DNA of 64,000 bases. Origin: Erythrobacter sp. KY5. Lineage in GTDB: Bacteria > Pseudomonadota > Alphaproteobacteria > Sphingomonadales > Sphingomonadaceae. The translations under genes were made by a program, and so were the position numbers. Positions 1 through 8,515 of the stretch are shown here, piece by piece (the stretch's first letter is position 1; each line of letters opens with the position of its first letter). The stretch is from positions 2,215,001 to 2,279,000 of the forward strand of contig NZ_CP021912.1 of assembly GCF_003264115.1 (NCBI RefSeq), read 5' to 3'. The notes beneath the pieces are model-generated. The model worked only from the letters and a program-made list of their open reading frames with translations, was not told where the DNA came from and ran no database searches.

Positions 1-409
1 CGATGCGCTCAAAATCTTCGGGGAAGGATTCGGCCAATTCGTGGCCTGCCGCGATCGTCCATATGCCCCTTCGCAGTTCGCCTTCATCCGGCATGAGAGC
101 GTGCACGGCTTCCCGATCTGGCACCAGCCCATCAGCGATAAGGACCAGTTCGTCATTGGCCCGCATAATGCCTGTCAGGTGGATGTTGCCGCGCACGGCG
201 TGAAACTCACGCCCCTCGCTCTCGACCCATTTCTGCTGAGCGAGCACTTCATCGGCTGGCCCCTCGCAAATGCACACGACCCGCTCGCAACCCAGCTCGC
301 GCGCGAGTTCGATCTGCCAAGCCAGAACGCTTCGACCGCCAAGCATTAACTCAGCGCGTAGATTGCCTGACGGGGTACGTTTGATCGCGGCGACAAGAGC
401 GGTGCGCAA
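1..409 (-). CDS. Nucleotidyltransferase-like protein, N-terminal part (runs off the window)
   Basis: Reading the minus strand from 409 to the window edge gives about 136 uninterrupted codons. An opening of the form ALVAAIKRTPSGNL is followed by LMLGGRSVLAWQIELAREL and a CERVVCI strand. This resembles the N-terminus of sugar-phosphate or MobA-like nucleotidyltransferases: a beta strand, a glycine loop, then a strand after the GG(R/K)PxL-type segment. The proposed start is a TTG at 409-407, the first start-like codon after an in-frame TAG, with GGAAAG just upstream. A later ATG at 346 would remove the first strand and is less likely. The C-terminal part is missing, so the substrate cannot be named and a fused second domain cannot be excluded. 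The gene lies downstream of, and on the same strand as, the Hpt-like gene. Confidence 0.6.
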   Translation of the reverse strand, partial: MRTALVAAIKRTPSGNLRAELMLGGRSVLAWQIELARELGCERVVCICEGPADEVLAQQKWVESEGREFHAVRGNIHLTGIMRANDELVLIADGLVPDREAVHALMPDEGELRRGIWTIAAGHELAESFPEDFERI

Positions 410-531
410 ATCGGGTCTTTCCAGTTGAGAGCGTTGACGACGCTAGGCGTCGCAAACGGCGATCTTCAAGCGGCGTTCGCCGGCAAACCCCATCATTTTG
501 CGGTGAGTGGCAGCTAAAACCGCCCGCGCCG

Positions 532-849
532 TTACTGGAACCCTGCGCCCCGGCCATCGAAGCGGTCCAGAACCGTCTCGATCTGGCGAATGGCCGCAGG
601 CTCACCCGGCGCGCATGACAGCGCGTTTTCGGCAGCGAGCAACAATTCCTCGGCGTGGAAGCTGGCGGCCAGGCCCTTGAGTCGCATCGCGGCGACATTC
701 CAGTTGCCATCGCAGCGTGAGCGTTTGAGCAGATCGAGCTGCTTGTGCGCGCTCTCCACGAATGCAGAACGCAACTCGCCGAGCAGCGCCGGATCATCTC
801 CGGCAGCCGCAGCTAATGTCGCATCAAGGGCTCCGCTTTCATAGGCCAT
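532..849 (-). CDS. Degenerate Hpt (histidine phosphotransfer) domain protein
   Basis: A 105-residue, mostly helical, soluble protein that matches the Hpt pattern. It has an acidic N-terminal helix, a helix with FVESAHKQLDLL, and the signature segment AAMRLKGLAASFHAEEL. In functional Hpt domains this segment reads A-H-x-L-K-G and the His carries the phosphate. Here that position is Met (about residue 58), read directly from the DNA. It may therefore be a scaffold or inhibitor rather than a phosphorelay member, or a downstream His may substitute. The ATG at 847-849 faces the divergent coiled-coil gene. No kinase or response regulator gene lies in the window. Confidence 0.7.
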   Translation of the reverse strand: MAYESGALDATLAAAAGDDPALLGELRSAFVESAHKQLDLLKRSRCDGNWNVAAMRLKGLAASFHAEELLLAAENALSCAPGEPAAIRQIETVLDRFDGRGAGFQ

Positions 850-919
850 GCGTGGGACTCATAAGCACTTGGAGTTAATGCGGGGTTTATCCCAGCCCCG
901 GCTGTGGTATCTTCATCGA

Positions 920-3499
920 ATGTCAGGCGGACACCATATCCGGGCTGTGGGCCCCAACGCCGCGCAAGATGCGCAATCCGAAACCGAATCGGCAGCTTCG
1001 ATGCCTGCCGACGATGCCGCAAGCGATGCGGAACTCGACCTTTCGGAATACACAGAGGAATATGCCGATGAGGCAGCCTTTGAAGATGACACCTATGTAA
1101 CCGCGTCGCGTTTCGGATGGGTCACCCCTGCACTGGCCTTCAGCGTGGTCGCAATATGGACCGGGCTATATGTCTGGGCGATGCAGGATCAGCTGCTGAA
1201 TGCGGCCAGTGCACCGCCTGCTCAATGGACACGGTGGATCATAGACTGGTCGGTGCCCGTCTTGCTCGTTTGCGTGGTGTGGCTTCTGACCATGCGTCAT
1301 TCGCGCGCTGAAGCGAGGCGCTTTGCCGAAACCGCCGCGCTCCTTTCCCAAGAAAGTCGTGAACTTGAAGATCGGCTGACCGTGGTGAACCGCGAGCTCA
1401 GCCTTGCTCGTGAGTTTCTCGGTGCGCAATCGCGCGAACTGGAATCGCTCGGCCGGATCGCGAGTGAAAAGCTTTCGACTCACGCCGCCGAACTCCAATC
1501 GCTCATCAAATCAAACGGCGCTCAGGTCGATGCGATCGGCAGCGCGAGTGAAACGGCGCTCGGCAATATGAACCGGCTTCGCGACGATCTTCCGGTCGTT
1601 GCCAATTCTGCCCGAGATGTGACGAACCAGGTGGGCGCTGCCGGACGCACTGCACAAGAACAGCTGGACAAGCTGGTCACCGGATTCGAACGCCTCAACC
1701 AGTTTGGCAAGGCTAGCGAAAACCAGGTGAGCGCTCTCAACAATCGAGTGGGTAAAATTCTCGCCAGCTTCGGGTCACAGATCGCCGCGGTCGAAGACAC
1801 CGTCGGCAAACGGTTGGAAGCGGTCAAAACCATGGCTGCCGACTATCGCACGCAGGTTCAAGCCGCCGAGGAGCAAGCCATTGCGGCTATCGGCCAACGC
1901 ATCAGCTCGCTGGAAAGCGAAACTGAAGCAGTCTCGATCAAGCTGCGCGATGCTGAAACAGGCGCGCTTAACCAGTTGCTTGCCTCGAAGAAGCGCTTCG
2001 AAGAAGAGGTCGGGAAGACGGTGGAGTCTCTCGATCGCCTCGATGCCCACGCTCTTGCCGCCTCGCAAAAACGAATCCATGAGCTCAATCAGGAAGCCAT
2101 CCGCTTCGATGAACGCCTCGGCATTCGCGACCGCAAGTTTCTCGAGGAGATGACCCGCCGCCAGGAGGAATTCGAGACACGCGAAGCTCAAGCTAGCGAG
2201 ATACTGGCGCAGCGCCTGGCCGATCTCGACGACGCGCTTGCAGAGCGGCGCAGTGCGCAGGCTCAGGAAACCGAGAAACTCGTCGCCCATTCTGCCGCTA
2301 TTGGTGAGCAGCTTGAAAAGCTTTCGACACTAATCGGTTCGATCGACAGGCAGGGCGAGGCGACGCGTAACGGGCTGACCGCAGGACTTAGCGATCTCGA
2401 CAAACAACTGGCCGAGAAGCGCGCCGCGCTAAGTGAAACCGAAGCGCAACTGGCCGAATTGACCGAATCGGGAATCAGGTTGCTTGAGATCATTCAATCC
2501 GGCGCGAAGTATAGCCGCGAGGATCTGCCCGAGGCGATAGAAACTGCGCTCGGATCGCTTGGCTCCGTGGAAGAGCGCGCGGACAAGCTTTCCAGCATCA
2601 TGTTCAGCACGCGCGAGAATGCGGAAGGACTGGCTGACTACCTTCTGGATACGCAGGGCAAGATCAGCGACACCGAAAGCCAGGTGGCAAACTTGCAGGC
2701 GAAGCTGACCGAGCAATCCGAAGAAGCGCTCTCGCGCCTTCAGGGCCTGCGTGGTGGCTTCACCCGCCTGAGCCTTGAAAGCAGCGAGTTTGCCGAAGGT
2801 ACGCAAGACACACTCCGGATCGCACTCAACACTCTGGAAGACGCCACCAAATCCGCTTTCGCCGCTCTCGAAGACGGCGCGCGTGAAAAGGTCGGCACAC
2901 TCGCGCAGACCATATCGAAGGAGGCCGCGCAGGAAATTGAACGCGCCCTGCGCAACGACACCGCTGAGACTGTCGGCAAACTCGAACAGGCGGCAAGTCA
3001 TGCAGCCGGCGTAGGCCGTGAGGCAACCGCGCAGCTTCGCGATCAGCTTGCCAAGGTGAATGAACTGACAGTGAATCTGGAACAGCGCGTATCGCGGGCA
3101 CGCGAGCTCGCCGAAGAGCAGGTCGGCAATGATTTCGCACGGCGCATGGCTCTCATAACGGACAGCCTCAACTCAAACGCCATCGACATCGCGTCCTCAC
3201 TGTCGAGCGAAGTCACCGACACCCAGTGGGACGCCTATCTCAAGGGCGACCGCGGCATCTTCACGCGGCGGGCAGTGCGCCTCGTCAACAGCGCAGAGGC
3301 CAAGGAGATTGCTGAGCTTTATCAGCGAGACGATGCGTTCAAAGCCAATGTCAGCCGCTACATCCACGACTTCGAAGCGATGCTGCGCGCAATGCTGTCG
3401 ACCCGAGATGGTAACGCCTTGGGCGTTACGATCCTCGGTTCGGACATGGGCAAGCTCTACGTTGTTCTCGCTCAGGCGATCGAGCGTTTCCGCCAGTAA
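920..3499 (+). CDS. Membrane-anchored giant coiled-coil protein (often annotated ATPase)
   Basis: The 859-residue product has an acidic N-terminal cytoplasmic segment of about 85 residues and then two hydrophobic segments (about residues 92-112 and 133-151) that form a membrane hairpin. After these come about 590 residues rich in Glu, Gln, Ala, Leu and Arg with heptad character. A compact, better-conserved-looking C-terminal domain of about 110 residues ends in LYVVLAQAIERFRQ. No Walker motif is visible, so the common database name ATPase is not supported here. I chose the ATG at 920 because the first possible start (848) would overlap the divergent Hpt gene and adds an uncharacteristic basic leader. 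The architecture resembles bacterial polarity or cell-shape scaffold proteins, but the function is unknown. Confidence 0.8.
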   Translation: MSGGHHIRAVGPNAAQDAQSETESAASMPADDAASDAELDLSEYTEEYADEAAFEDDTYVTASRFGWVTPALAFSVVAIWTGLYVWAMQDQLLNAASAPPAQWTRWIIDWSVPVLLVCVVWLLTMRHSRAEARRFAETAALLSQESRELEDRLTVVNRELSLAREFLGAQSRELESLGRIASEKLSTHAAELQSLIKSNGAQVDAIGSASETALGNMNRLRDDLPVVANSARDVTNQVGAAGRTAQEQLDKLVTGFERLNQFGKASENQVSALNNRVGKILASFGSQIAAVEDTVGKRLEAVKTMAADYRTQVQAAEEQAIAAIGQRISSLESETEAVSIKLRDAETGALNQLLASKKRFEEEVGKTVESLDRLDAHALAASQKRIHELNQEAIRFDERLGIRDRKFLEEMTRRQEEFETREAQASEILAQRLADLDDALAERRSAQAQETEKLVAHSAAIGEQLEKLSTLIGSIDRQGEATRNGLTAGLSDLDKQLAEKRAALSETEAQLAELTESGIRLLEIIQSGAKYSREDLPEAIETALGSLGSVEERADKLSSIMFSTRENAEGLADYLLDTQGKISDTESQVANLQAKLTEQSEEALSRLQGLRGGFTRLSLESSEFAEGTQDTLRIALNTLEDATKSAFAALEDGAREKVGTLAQTISKEAAQEIERALRNDTAETVGKLEQAASHAAGVGREATAQLRDQLAKVNELTVNLEQRVSRARELAEEQVGNDFARRMALITDSLNSNAIDIASSLSSEVTDTQWDAYLKGDRGIFTRRAVRLVNSAEAKEIAELYQRDDAFKANVSRYIHDFEAMLRAMLSTRDGNALGVTILGSDMGKLYVVLAQAIERFRQ

Positions 3500-3505
3500 T
3501 CGACC

Positions 3506-3796
3506 CTAGTCTCGCGGCCCGATCTGCGTGGGCGGCTCCGGGAAGATGTCGAGATCTTCGGCAGACAGCCAGCCATATTCAAAGTTGAGCACGAACAGCG
3601 TTGTCAGTACGCATGCGATGATCGTTGCCTTGATCACCAACGGCCCAGGCCTGAAGTTTGTCGGTGCGCTCTCAGCCTGTCCTGGCACCTTTTCGATACC
3701 TTCCTCGTCCGCCGTGCGCACGCCGAAAGGCAGGAGCATGAAGGCACTCATCACCCAGAACAGGAAGTAGACCGCAAGGATCGAGGTCCATTGCAT
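3506..3796 (-). CDS. DUF1467 family small membrane protein
   Basis: The 96-residue protein has an N-terminal membrane segment (about residues 4-24, ending FMLLPFGVR) and a second one (about residues 53-70, IKATIIACVLTTLFVLNF), joined by an acidic loop. The FxLLPFGVRT pattern and length match the DUF1467 family found in alphaproteobacteria, usually at the end of the nuo operon. Its ATG overlaps the RNase J stop codon by one base (TGATG), so it is probably translated by coupling and is the last gene of the long nuo transcript. The function is unknown. Confidence 0.85.
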   Translation of the reverse strand: MQWTSILAVYFLFWVMSAFMLLPFGVRTADEEGIEKVPGQAESAPTNFRPGPLVIKATIIACVLTTLFVLNFEYGWLSAEDLDIFPEPPTQIGPRD

Positions 3797-5463
3797 CAGT
3801 CAGCCTCCGGTGAGCCCAGGCCCGGCATTATCACCCGGACTTGCGGATTCTTGCCCGACCACCGCCTCGCAGAACGCCGCGCTGCGAGGCGCGCCGCTTC
3901 GTGCACGGCCACCGGATCAGAGGCATCGCGTCCCTTGAGCTTGCCAATGGCCTTCAGGATATCGTTCTGGGTCTCTTCAACAAAATCAGGCAGATCTTCA
4001 TCAAGCGGCAAACCAATAGCCTCAATCACGGGCGTCTGTCCGCGGGCGAGCACTACGACTACCAGACCTTCAAAGGATATCCGGCGGCGAGTCGTCACCG
4101 CTTCGCCATCAGCCGGTGCGATTATGTCTCCGTCGAGGACAAGGCGTCCGCTCAAAACCTCTGCGATCTTGCCGGGTTTTCCGGGTGCAAGGCGAACCAC
4201 ATCGCCATTCTTCTGCACGACACCCGCAGGAATGCCGCACGCTTTCCCGAGACGAGCTTGCTCGGCCATGTGGCGGATTTCGCCGTGGACCGGAACCAGC
4301 ACTTCTGGCTTCAGCCAGTCGTACAGCGCCTCAAGCTCTGGGCGGCCCGGATGGCCAGAGACATGGATCAGGCTCTGGCGGTCGGTGATCATGGTGATCC
4401 CCTTGGCGGCCAGCTGGTTCTGCATCTTGCCGATCGCGATTTCATTGCCGGGGATCTGTCGCGACGAGAAAAGCACGACGTCACCCGGCACCAGTTCTAG
4501 CGGGTGGTTGTCGTCTGCAATGCGGGCCAACGCAGCACGCGGCTCCCCCTGTCCGCCGGTCGCAAGGATCAGGACCTCGCCGCGAGGAAGGCTCATGGCA
4601 GTGTCAAAATCGACCGGTTCCGGAAAGTCCTCCAGGTAGCCGTTATCCTGCGCCACTTCGATAATGCGGTCGAGCGAGCGTCCCGCCACGCACAATTGCC
4701 GGCCGGTTTCTCGAGCAACTTCGCCGAGCGTGTGCAAACGCGCGACATTGCTGGCAAAGGTAGTAACCAGCACGCGCTTTCCAGAATGCAGCGCAATCTC
4801 CTCCATCAATCCTTTGTGAACCGCACCTTCCGATCCGGATGGGTTGGGATTGAAGACGTTGGTGGAGTCGCAAACCAGCGCAAGAACGCCGTCGTCACCG
4901 ATAGCGCGCAGTTCCTTTTCCGTCGTAGGTTCGCCGATGATCGGATCTTCGTCGAGCTTCCAGTCGCCGGTATGAAACACCCGGCCATACGGGGTGTCGA
5001 TCAGGAGCGCGTTGCCTTCTGCGATGGAGTGAGCAAGCGGTAGGTAGGTTATGGAGAAGGGGCCGATCTCGATCTGCCCATGATCTTCTTCAATGATGTT
5101 GATCTCAACCTGTCCGAGCAAGCCAGCTTCCTCAAGCTTGCGAGCCACGAGTTCAGCCGTGAACGGCGTCGCATAGAGCGGCACGCCCAGCTCACCGGCA
5201 AAATACGGTACGGCACCGATGTGATCTTCATGCGCGTGAGTGAGGACAATTCCCAGAAGGTCCTTGGTTCGCTCTTCAATGAATTCAAGATCGGCAAAGA
5301 CAAGGTCGACACCGGGATATTCGCCGCCCGAAAACGTCATCCCCAGATCGACCATTAGCCACTTTCCATCGCAGCCATAAAGGTTGACGTTCATTCCAAT
5401 TTCGCCTGATCCACCAAGGGCCAGGAAAAGCAGTTCCTTTTCAGGAGTGTAATTCTTCTTCAC
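3796..5463 (-). CDS. rnj: Ribonuclease J
   Basis: The 555-residue metallo-beta-lactamase/beta-CASP ribonuclease should degrade and process RNA with 5'-exonuclease and possibly endonuclease activity. The Zn-binding signature THAHEDH is at residues 75-81, further metal ligands occur in LAHSIAEG and HTGDWK, and the beta-CASP region contains ATGGQGEPRAA and HVSGHPGR. A C-terminal domain of about 100 residues follows. The start is a GTG at 5463-5461. It follows coaX by 32 bases and overlaps the DUF1467 start by one base. This genome also carries RNase E in the same window, and having both enzymes is normal in alphaproteobacteria. Confidence 0.95.
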   Translation of the reverse strand: MKKNYTPEKELLFLALGGSGEIGMNVNLYGCDGKWLMVDLGMTFSGGEYPGVDLVFADLEFIEERTKDLLGIVLTHAHEDHIGAVPYFAGELGVPLYATPFTAELVARKLEEAGLLGQVEINIIEEDHGQIEIGPFSITYLPLAHSIAEGNALLIDTPYGRVFHTGDWKLDEDPIIGEPTTEKELRAIGDDGVLALVCDSTNVFNPNPSGSEGAVHKGLMEEIALHSGKRVLVTTFASNVARLHTLGEVARETGRQLCVAGRSLDRIIEVAQDNGYLEDFPEPVDFDTAMSLPRGEVLILATGGQGEPRAALARIADDNHPLELVPGDVVLFSSRQIPGNEIAIGKMQNQLAAKGITMITDRQSLIHVSGHPGRPELEALYDWLKPEVLVPVHGEIRHMAEQARLGKACGIPAGVVQKNGDVVRLAPGKPGKIAEVLSGRLVLDGDIIAPADGEAVTTRRRISFEGLVVVVLARGQTPVIEAIGLPLDEDLPDFVEETQNDILKAIGKLKGRDASDPVAVHEAARLAARRSARRWSGKNPQVRVIMPGLGSPEAD

Positions 5464-5495
5464 AGATTCTCTTTTTTTATTCTGGAGAGAGGGGG

Positions 5496-6293
5496 TTATT
5501 CGGCGGCCTGCCGCGCAAGAATTGCGAGGCCTTCGATTGTTAGGTCGGCGTCGACTATGTCGAAAATGTCAGTCGCCTCATCGAACAAGATAGCGAGCCC
5601 GCCCGTTGCGATCACCTTGGTCGGGCGCCCGATCTCTTTCTTCATGCGGGCAACGATCCCCTCCATCATCGCAACGTAGCCCCAGAACACTCCGATGAGC
5701 ATCTGATCTTCGGTGTTGCGTCCGATGACGCTTGTGCTTTCCGGTGAGCGAATTGCGATGCGGGGCAGCTTCGCGGTTTTCCCTACAAGCGCATCGAGCG
5801 AGAGGTTGATCCCGGGCGCGATCGAACCGCCCTTATAAGTGCCGTTGAAATCGATCGCTTCGAACTTGGTCGCGGTGCCGAAGTCGATTGCGATGATATC
5901 ACCGCCATATTTCTGGTGCGCAGCGAGGATGTTGAGCGCCCGGTCCGCACCCAGCGAACTGGGCTGATCGACGTCTATCTCAAACTTCCAGGCTGCCTTG
6001 CCCTCGCCTGCTTTGAGCGGAGTGATGCCAAAGTATTTCTGTGACAGCACGCTGAGATTGTGATCGGCGCGCGGCACGACTGAGGCGTATACAATCTGGC
6101 TGATATCGTCACGGCTCACGCCTTCAATGGTCAGCAATTGCAGCAGCCATACAGCGTATTCGTCTCCCGTTCGACGCGGATCGGTCGCAATTCTCCAGCG
6201 AGCGCGCGGTGGGCAGACATAGCCGCCCTCCCCGTCCGCTTCGAACAGGGCGAAAACGACATTGGTATTTCCGACATCGGCCGCCAACAGCAT
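5496..6293 (-). CDS. coaX: Type III pantothenate kinase
   Basis: The 265-residue protein catalyses ATP-dependent phosphorylation of pantothenate, the first step of coenzyme A synthesis. The ASKHA-fold phosphate-binding motif DVGNTN is at residues 6-11. The CoaX signatures [17 protein letters not shown] and [15 protein letters not shown] are all present, and the length is usual for the family. It sits 15 bases after birA and 32 bases before rnj, a conserved alphaproteobacterial order. The ATG start at 6293 places the motif at the expected distance from the N-terminus. Confidence 0.96.
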   Translation of the reverse strand: MLLAADVGNTNVVFALFEADGEGGYVCPPRARWRIATDPRRTGDEYAVWLLQLLTIEGVSRDDISQIVYASVVPRADHNLSVLSQKYFGITPLKAGEGKAAWKFEIDVDQPSSLGADRALNILAAHQKYGGDIIAIDFGTATKFEAIDFNGTYKGGSIAPGINLSLDALVGKTAKLPRIAIRSPESTSVIGRNTEDQMLIGVFWGYVAMMEGIVARMKKEIGRPTKVIATGGLAILFDEATDIFDIVDADLTIEGLAILARQAAE

Positions 6294-6308
6294 GGGCCTT
6301 GCACTCCT

Positions 6309-7037
6309 TTAGGTAATGTCGCCCGCTCGAATGACACGTTCGGAGCCATCCGCCAAGTTCAGCTTGAGCGCGCCGTCCAACGGATCGAGCCCTGCGAATG
6401 CTCCTTCAATCCGTGAGCCATCGGTGTCGTGCACTTGCACAGGGTCGCCGGTCCGGTGGATTGAAGCGTCGAGAAAAGCGCGCAGAACCGCGGCAAGGCC
6501 GCTCCCGCGCCAGATCGTGACATAGCTCGCAAATCGGCGCGCGAGCTCTTCGGCAAAGGTCTCAAGGTTTGGTGCCTGTCCAAAATCGGCTAGCGCTGCG
6601 GTCCTGCGGTCCGCAAGTTTGGGTGCCATTGCCAGATTGACACCGATCCCCACCACGACACTGCGATCTACCATTTCGAGCAGGATGCCCGAAACCTTTG
6701 CCCGCGCAATCAGGACGTCATTGGGCCATTTGAGTTCAGCGCGTATCGGCCCATCGCTTGTTTCATGGATCGCGTCAGCGACCGCGAGCGCTGCGACAAA
6801 ACTAAGCGAGGCTGGCGGTGGGTCACCATCGCGAATGGCGACCACGGTCGAGCCCATGAAATTGCCCGTCCCATCAAACCACTCGCGCCCTTGCCGTCCT
6901 TTACCAGCGGTCTGTCGGCGAGCGACGAGCCAGTCATCCCGTGCGGGTGGATCGCCAGAACGCAGCGACGCTGCGAGATCGGCGTTGGTGGAGCCGGTTT
7001 CCTCTATGAAGCGGATCAAACCAGCCTGTCCGATCAA
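6309..7037 (-). CDS. birA: Biotin--[acetyl-CoA-carboxylase] ligase, short form
   Basis: The protein (about 242 residues) attaches biotin to the carboxyl-carrier subunit of acetyl-CoA carboxylase. The biotinyl-AMP-binding segment TAGKGRQGREW and the signature KWPNDVLI are visible, followed by GILLEM and VVGIGVNL. No N-terminal helix-turn-helix is present, so it is a class I enzyme and not a biotin repressor. The likely start is a TTG at 7037, within a four-base overlap (TTGA) with the nuoN stop. No in-frame ATG lies nearby, which suggests low, coupled translation. Confidence 0.93.
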   Translation of the reverse strand: MIGQAGLIRFIEETGSTNADLAASLRSGDPPARDDWLVARRQTAGKGRQGREWFDGTGNFMGSTVVAIRDGDPPPASLSFVAALAVADAIHETSDGPIRAELKWPNDVLIARAKVSGILLEMVDRSVVVGIGVNLAMAPKLADRRTAALADFGQAPNLETFAEELARRFASYVTIWRGSGLAAVLRAFLDASIHRTGDPVQVHDTDGSRIEGAFAGLDPLDGALKLNLADGSERVIRAGDIT

Positions 7038-8515
7038 ACCGCCATGAAGAGCGCGCGTGCCGCCTTGTCCGCAAGATCAGTCAGCGACGGCGTGAGCAGA
7101 TAGCCAAGCGGTGAGATGATCACGGCGGTGATTGCCAGCAACACCCAATGCGCGGCTCCGCTCTTGCCGGTGGCGACGCCAGCGGGCTCATCGAAGAACA
7201 TTACCTTGACGAACTTGATGTAATAGAATGCACCAATGACACTCGCCGCGATAGCGATGGCTGCGAAGACCACCAGACCGGCCTCAACTGTTGCCTGAAA
7301 CACCACGAACTTGCTGTAAAAGCCGAGCAGCGGCGGAATACCCGCAAGGCTGAACATGAGCAGGAGCAGGCACCAGGCAATCGCCGGGCGCGTCACTGCC
7401 AGGCCAGCAATATCGCCGAAGGTCTCGAACAAGTTGCCGTCTTCGCTGCGCAGCATGAGAAGCGCTACGAAGCTGCCAAGGCTCATCGCGACATAGATGA
7501 ACAGATAGATAAGCATCGCGCTCGCCCCCGCTGGGGACGCCACTGCAAGGCCCAGCAGGATAAAGCCGATATTGTTGATCGAGGAATAGGCGAGCAAGCG
7601 CTTGAGGTTCTCCTGACCGATAGCGCCGAGCGCGCCGAAAACGATTGAGGCGAGCGCTGCGAACATAACAATCTGTTGCCATGCGAGGACTTGACCGCCG
7701 AACACTTCGAATACAACGCGAGCGGTAAGCGCGACTGCGGCTACCTTGGGTGCGGTGGCAAAGAAGGCGGTGACAGGGGTTGGCGCGCCCTCGTAAACAT
7801 CAGGCGTCCACATGTGGAACGGCACCGCCGCGATCTTGAACGCAAGGCCTGCCATGACGAAGATCAACCCGAACAATTGCCCGGTGGAAAGTTCGCCTTC
7901 GAGCCCGGCCCGCACACTCGCAAAGTCGGTCCCGCCGGTGAAGCCATAAAGCAGGCTTATCCCGTAAAGCAGAATGCCAGAGGCAAGCGCGCCGAGAACA
8001 AAGTATTTCAGACCCGCTTCCGCAGAGCGCTGGTCCGCGCGAAGGATCGATGCGAGCACGTAAGCTGCGAGCGAATTTAATTCGAGACCGAGATAGAGCG
8101 TCATGAAATCGCTGGCCGAAACCATGATGCTCATGCCGAGCGTCGCGAACAGGACCAACACCGGGTACTCAGCTCTAAGGCCTCGTTCTGCCCCGGCAGC
8201 GGCTGAATTGAAGAACGCGGGCGCCACGATGAGGCAGCCGATGGCCGCAAGGTAGATCAGCGCCTTTGAAAACAGCGCGAAGCTGTCGACCTTCATGAGC
8301 GTGCCGAACGCGAAAGTGTCCGGCCCGTCGACACCGAAGTGCAGGCCGGGAACCGTCATGATCCCGGCACCAAACAGCGCAGAAACAGCCAGGATCGCGA
8401 CCGGACGAGCGAGCTTGTCACCGCCCCATGCTGCAACCAGCAGCAAAATGAGGCCCGCTGCGGTCAGCAACAGTTCCGGCATGACGAGCGCGAAAGAGGA
8501 TGCAAAGTCGATCAT
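7034..8515 (-). CDS. nuoN: NADH-quinone oxidoreductase subunit N
   Basis: The 493-residue antiporter-like membrane subunit of respiratory complex I, in the proton-pumping arm, has about 14 hydrophobic segments. Conserved charged helices include LYLGLELNSLAAYVLAS (the Glu in a membrane helix) and LKYFVLGALASGILLYG (Lys). The LLAYSSINNIGF loop is typical of NuoN. The stop overlaps birA by four bases, and the start overlaps the nuoM stop by one base (TGATG). Length is normal. Confidence 0.97.
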   Translation of the reverse strand: MIDFASSFALVMPELLLTAAGLILLLVAAWGGDKLARPVAILAVSALFGAGIMTVPGLHFGVDGPDTFAFGTLMKVDSFALFSKALIYLAAIGCLIVAPAFFNSAAAGAERGLRAEYPVLVLFATLGMSIMVSASDFMTLYLGLELNSLAAYVLASILRADQRSAEAGLKYFVLGALASGILLYGISLLYGFTGGTDFASVRAGLEGELSTGQLFGLIFVMAGLAFKIAAVPFHMWTPDVYEGAPTPVTAFFATAPKVAAVALTARVVFEVFGGQVLAWQQIVMFAALASIVFGALGAIGQENLKRLLAYSSINNIGFILLGLAVASPAGASAMLIYLFIYVAMSLGSFVALLMLRSEDGNLFETFGDIAGLAVTRPAIAWCLLLLMFSLAGIPPLLGFYSKFVVFQATVEAGLVVFAAIAIAASVIGAFYYIKFVKVMFFDEPAGVATGKSGAAHWVLLAITAVIISPLGYLLTPSLTDLADKAARALFMAV

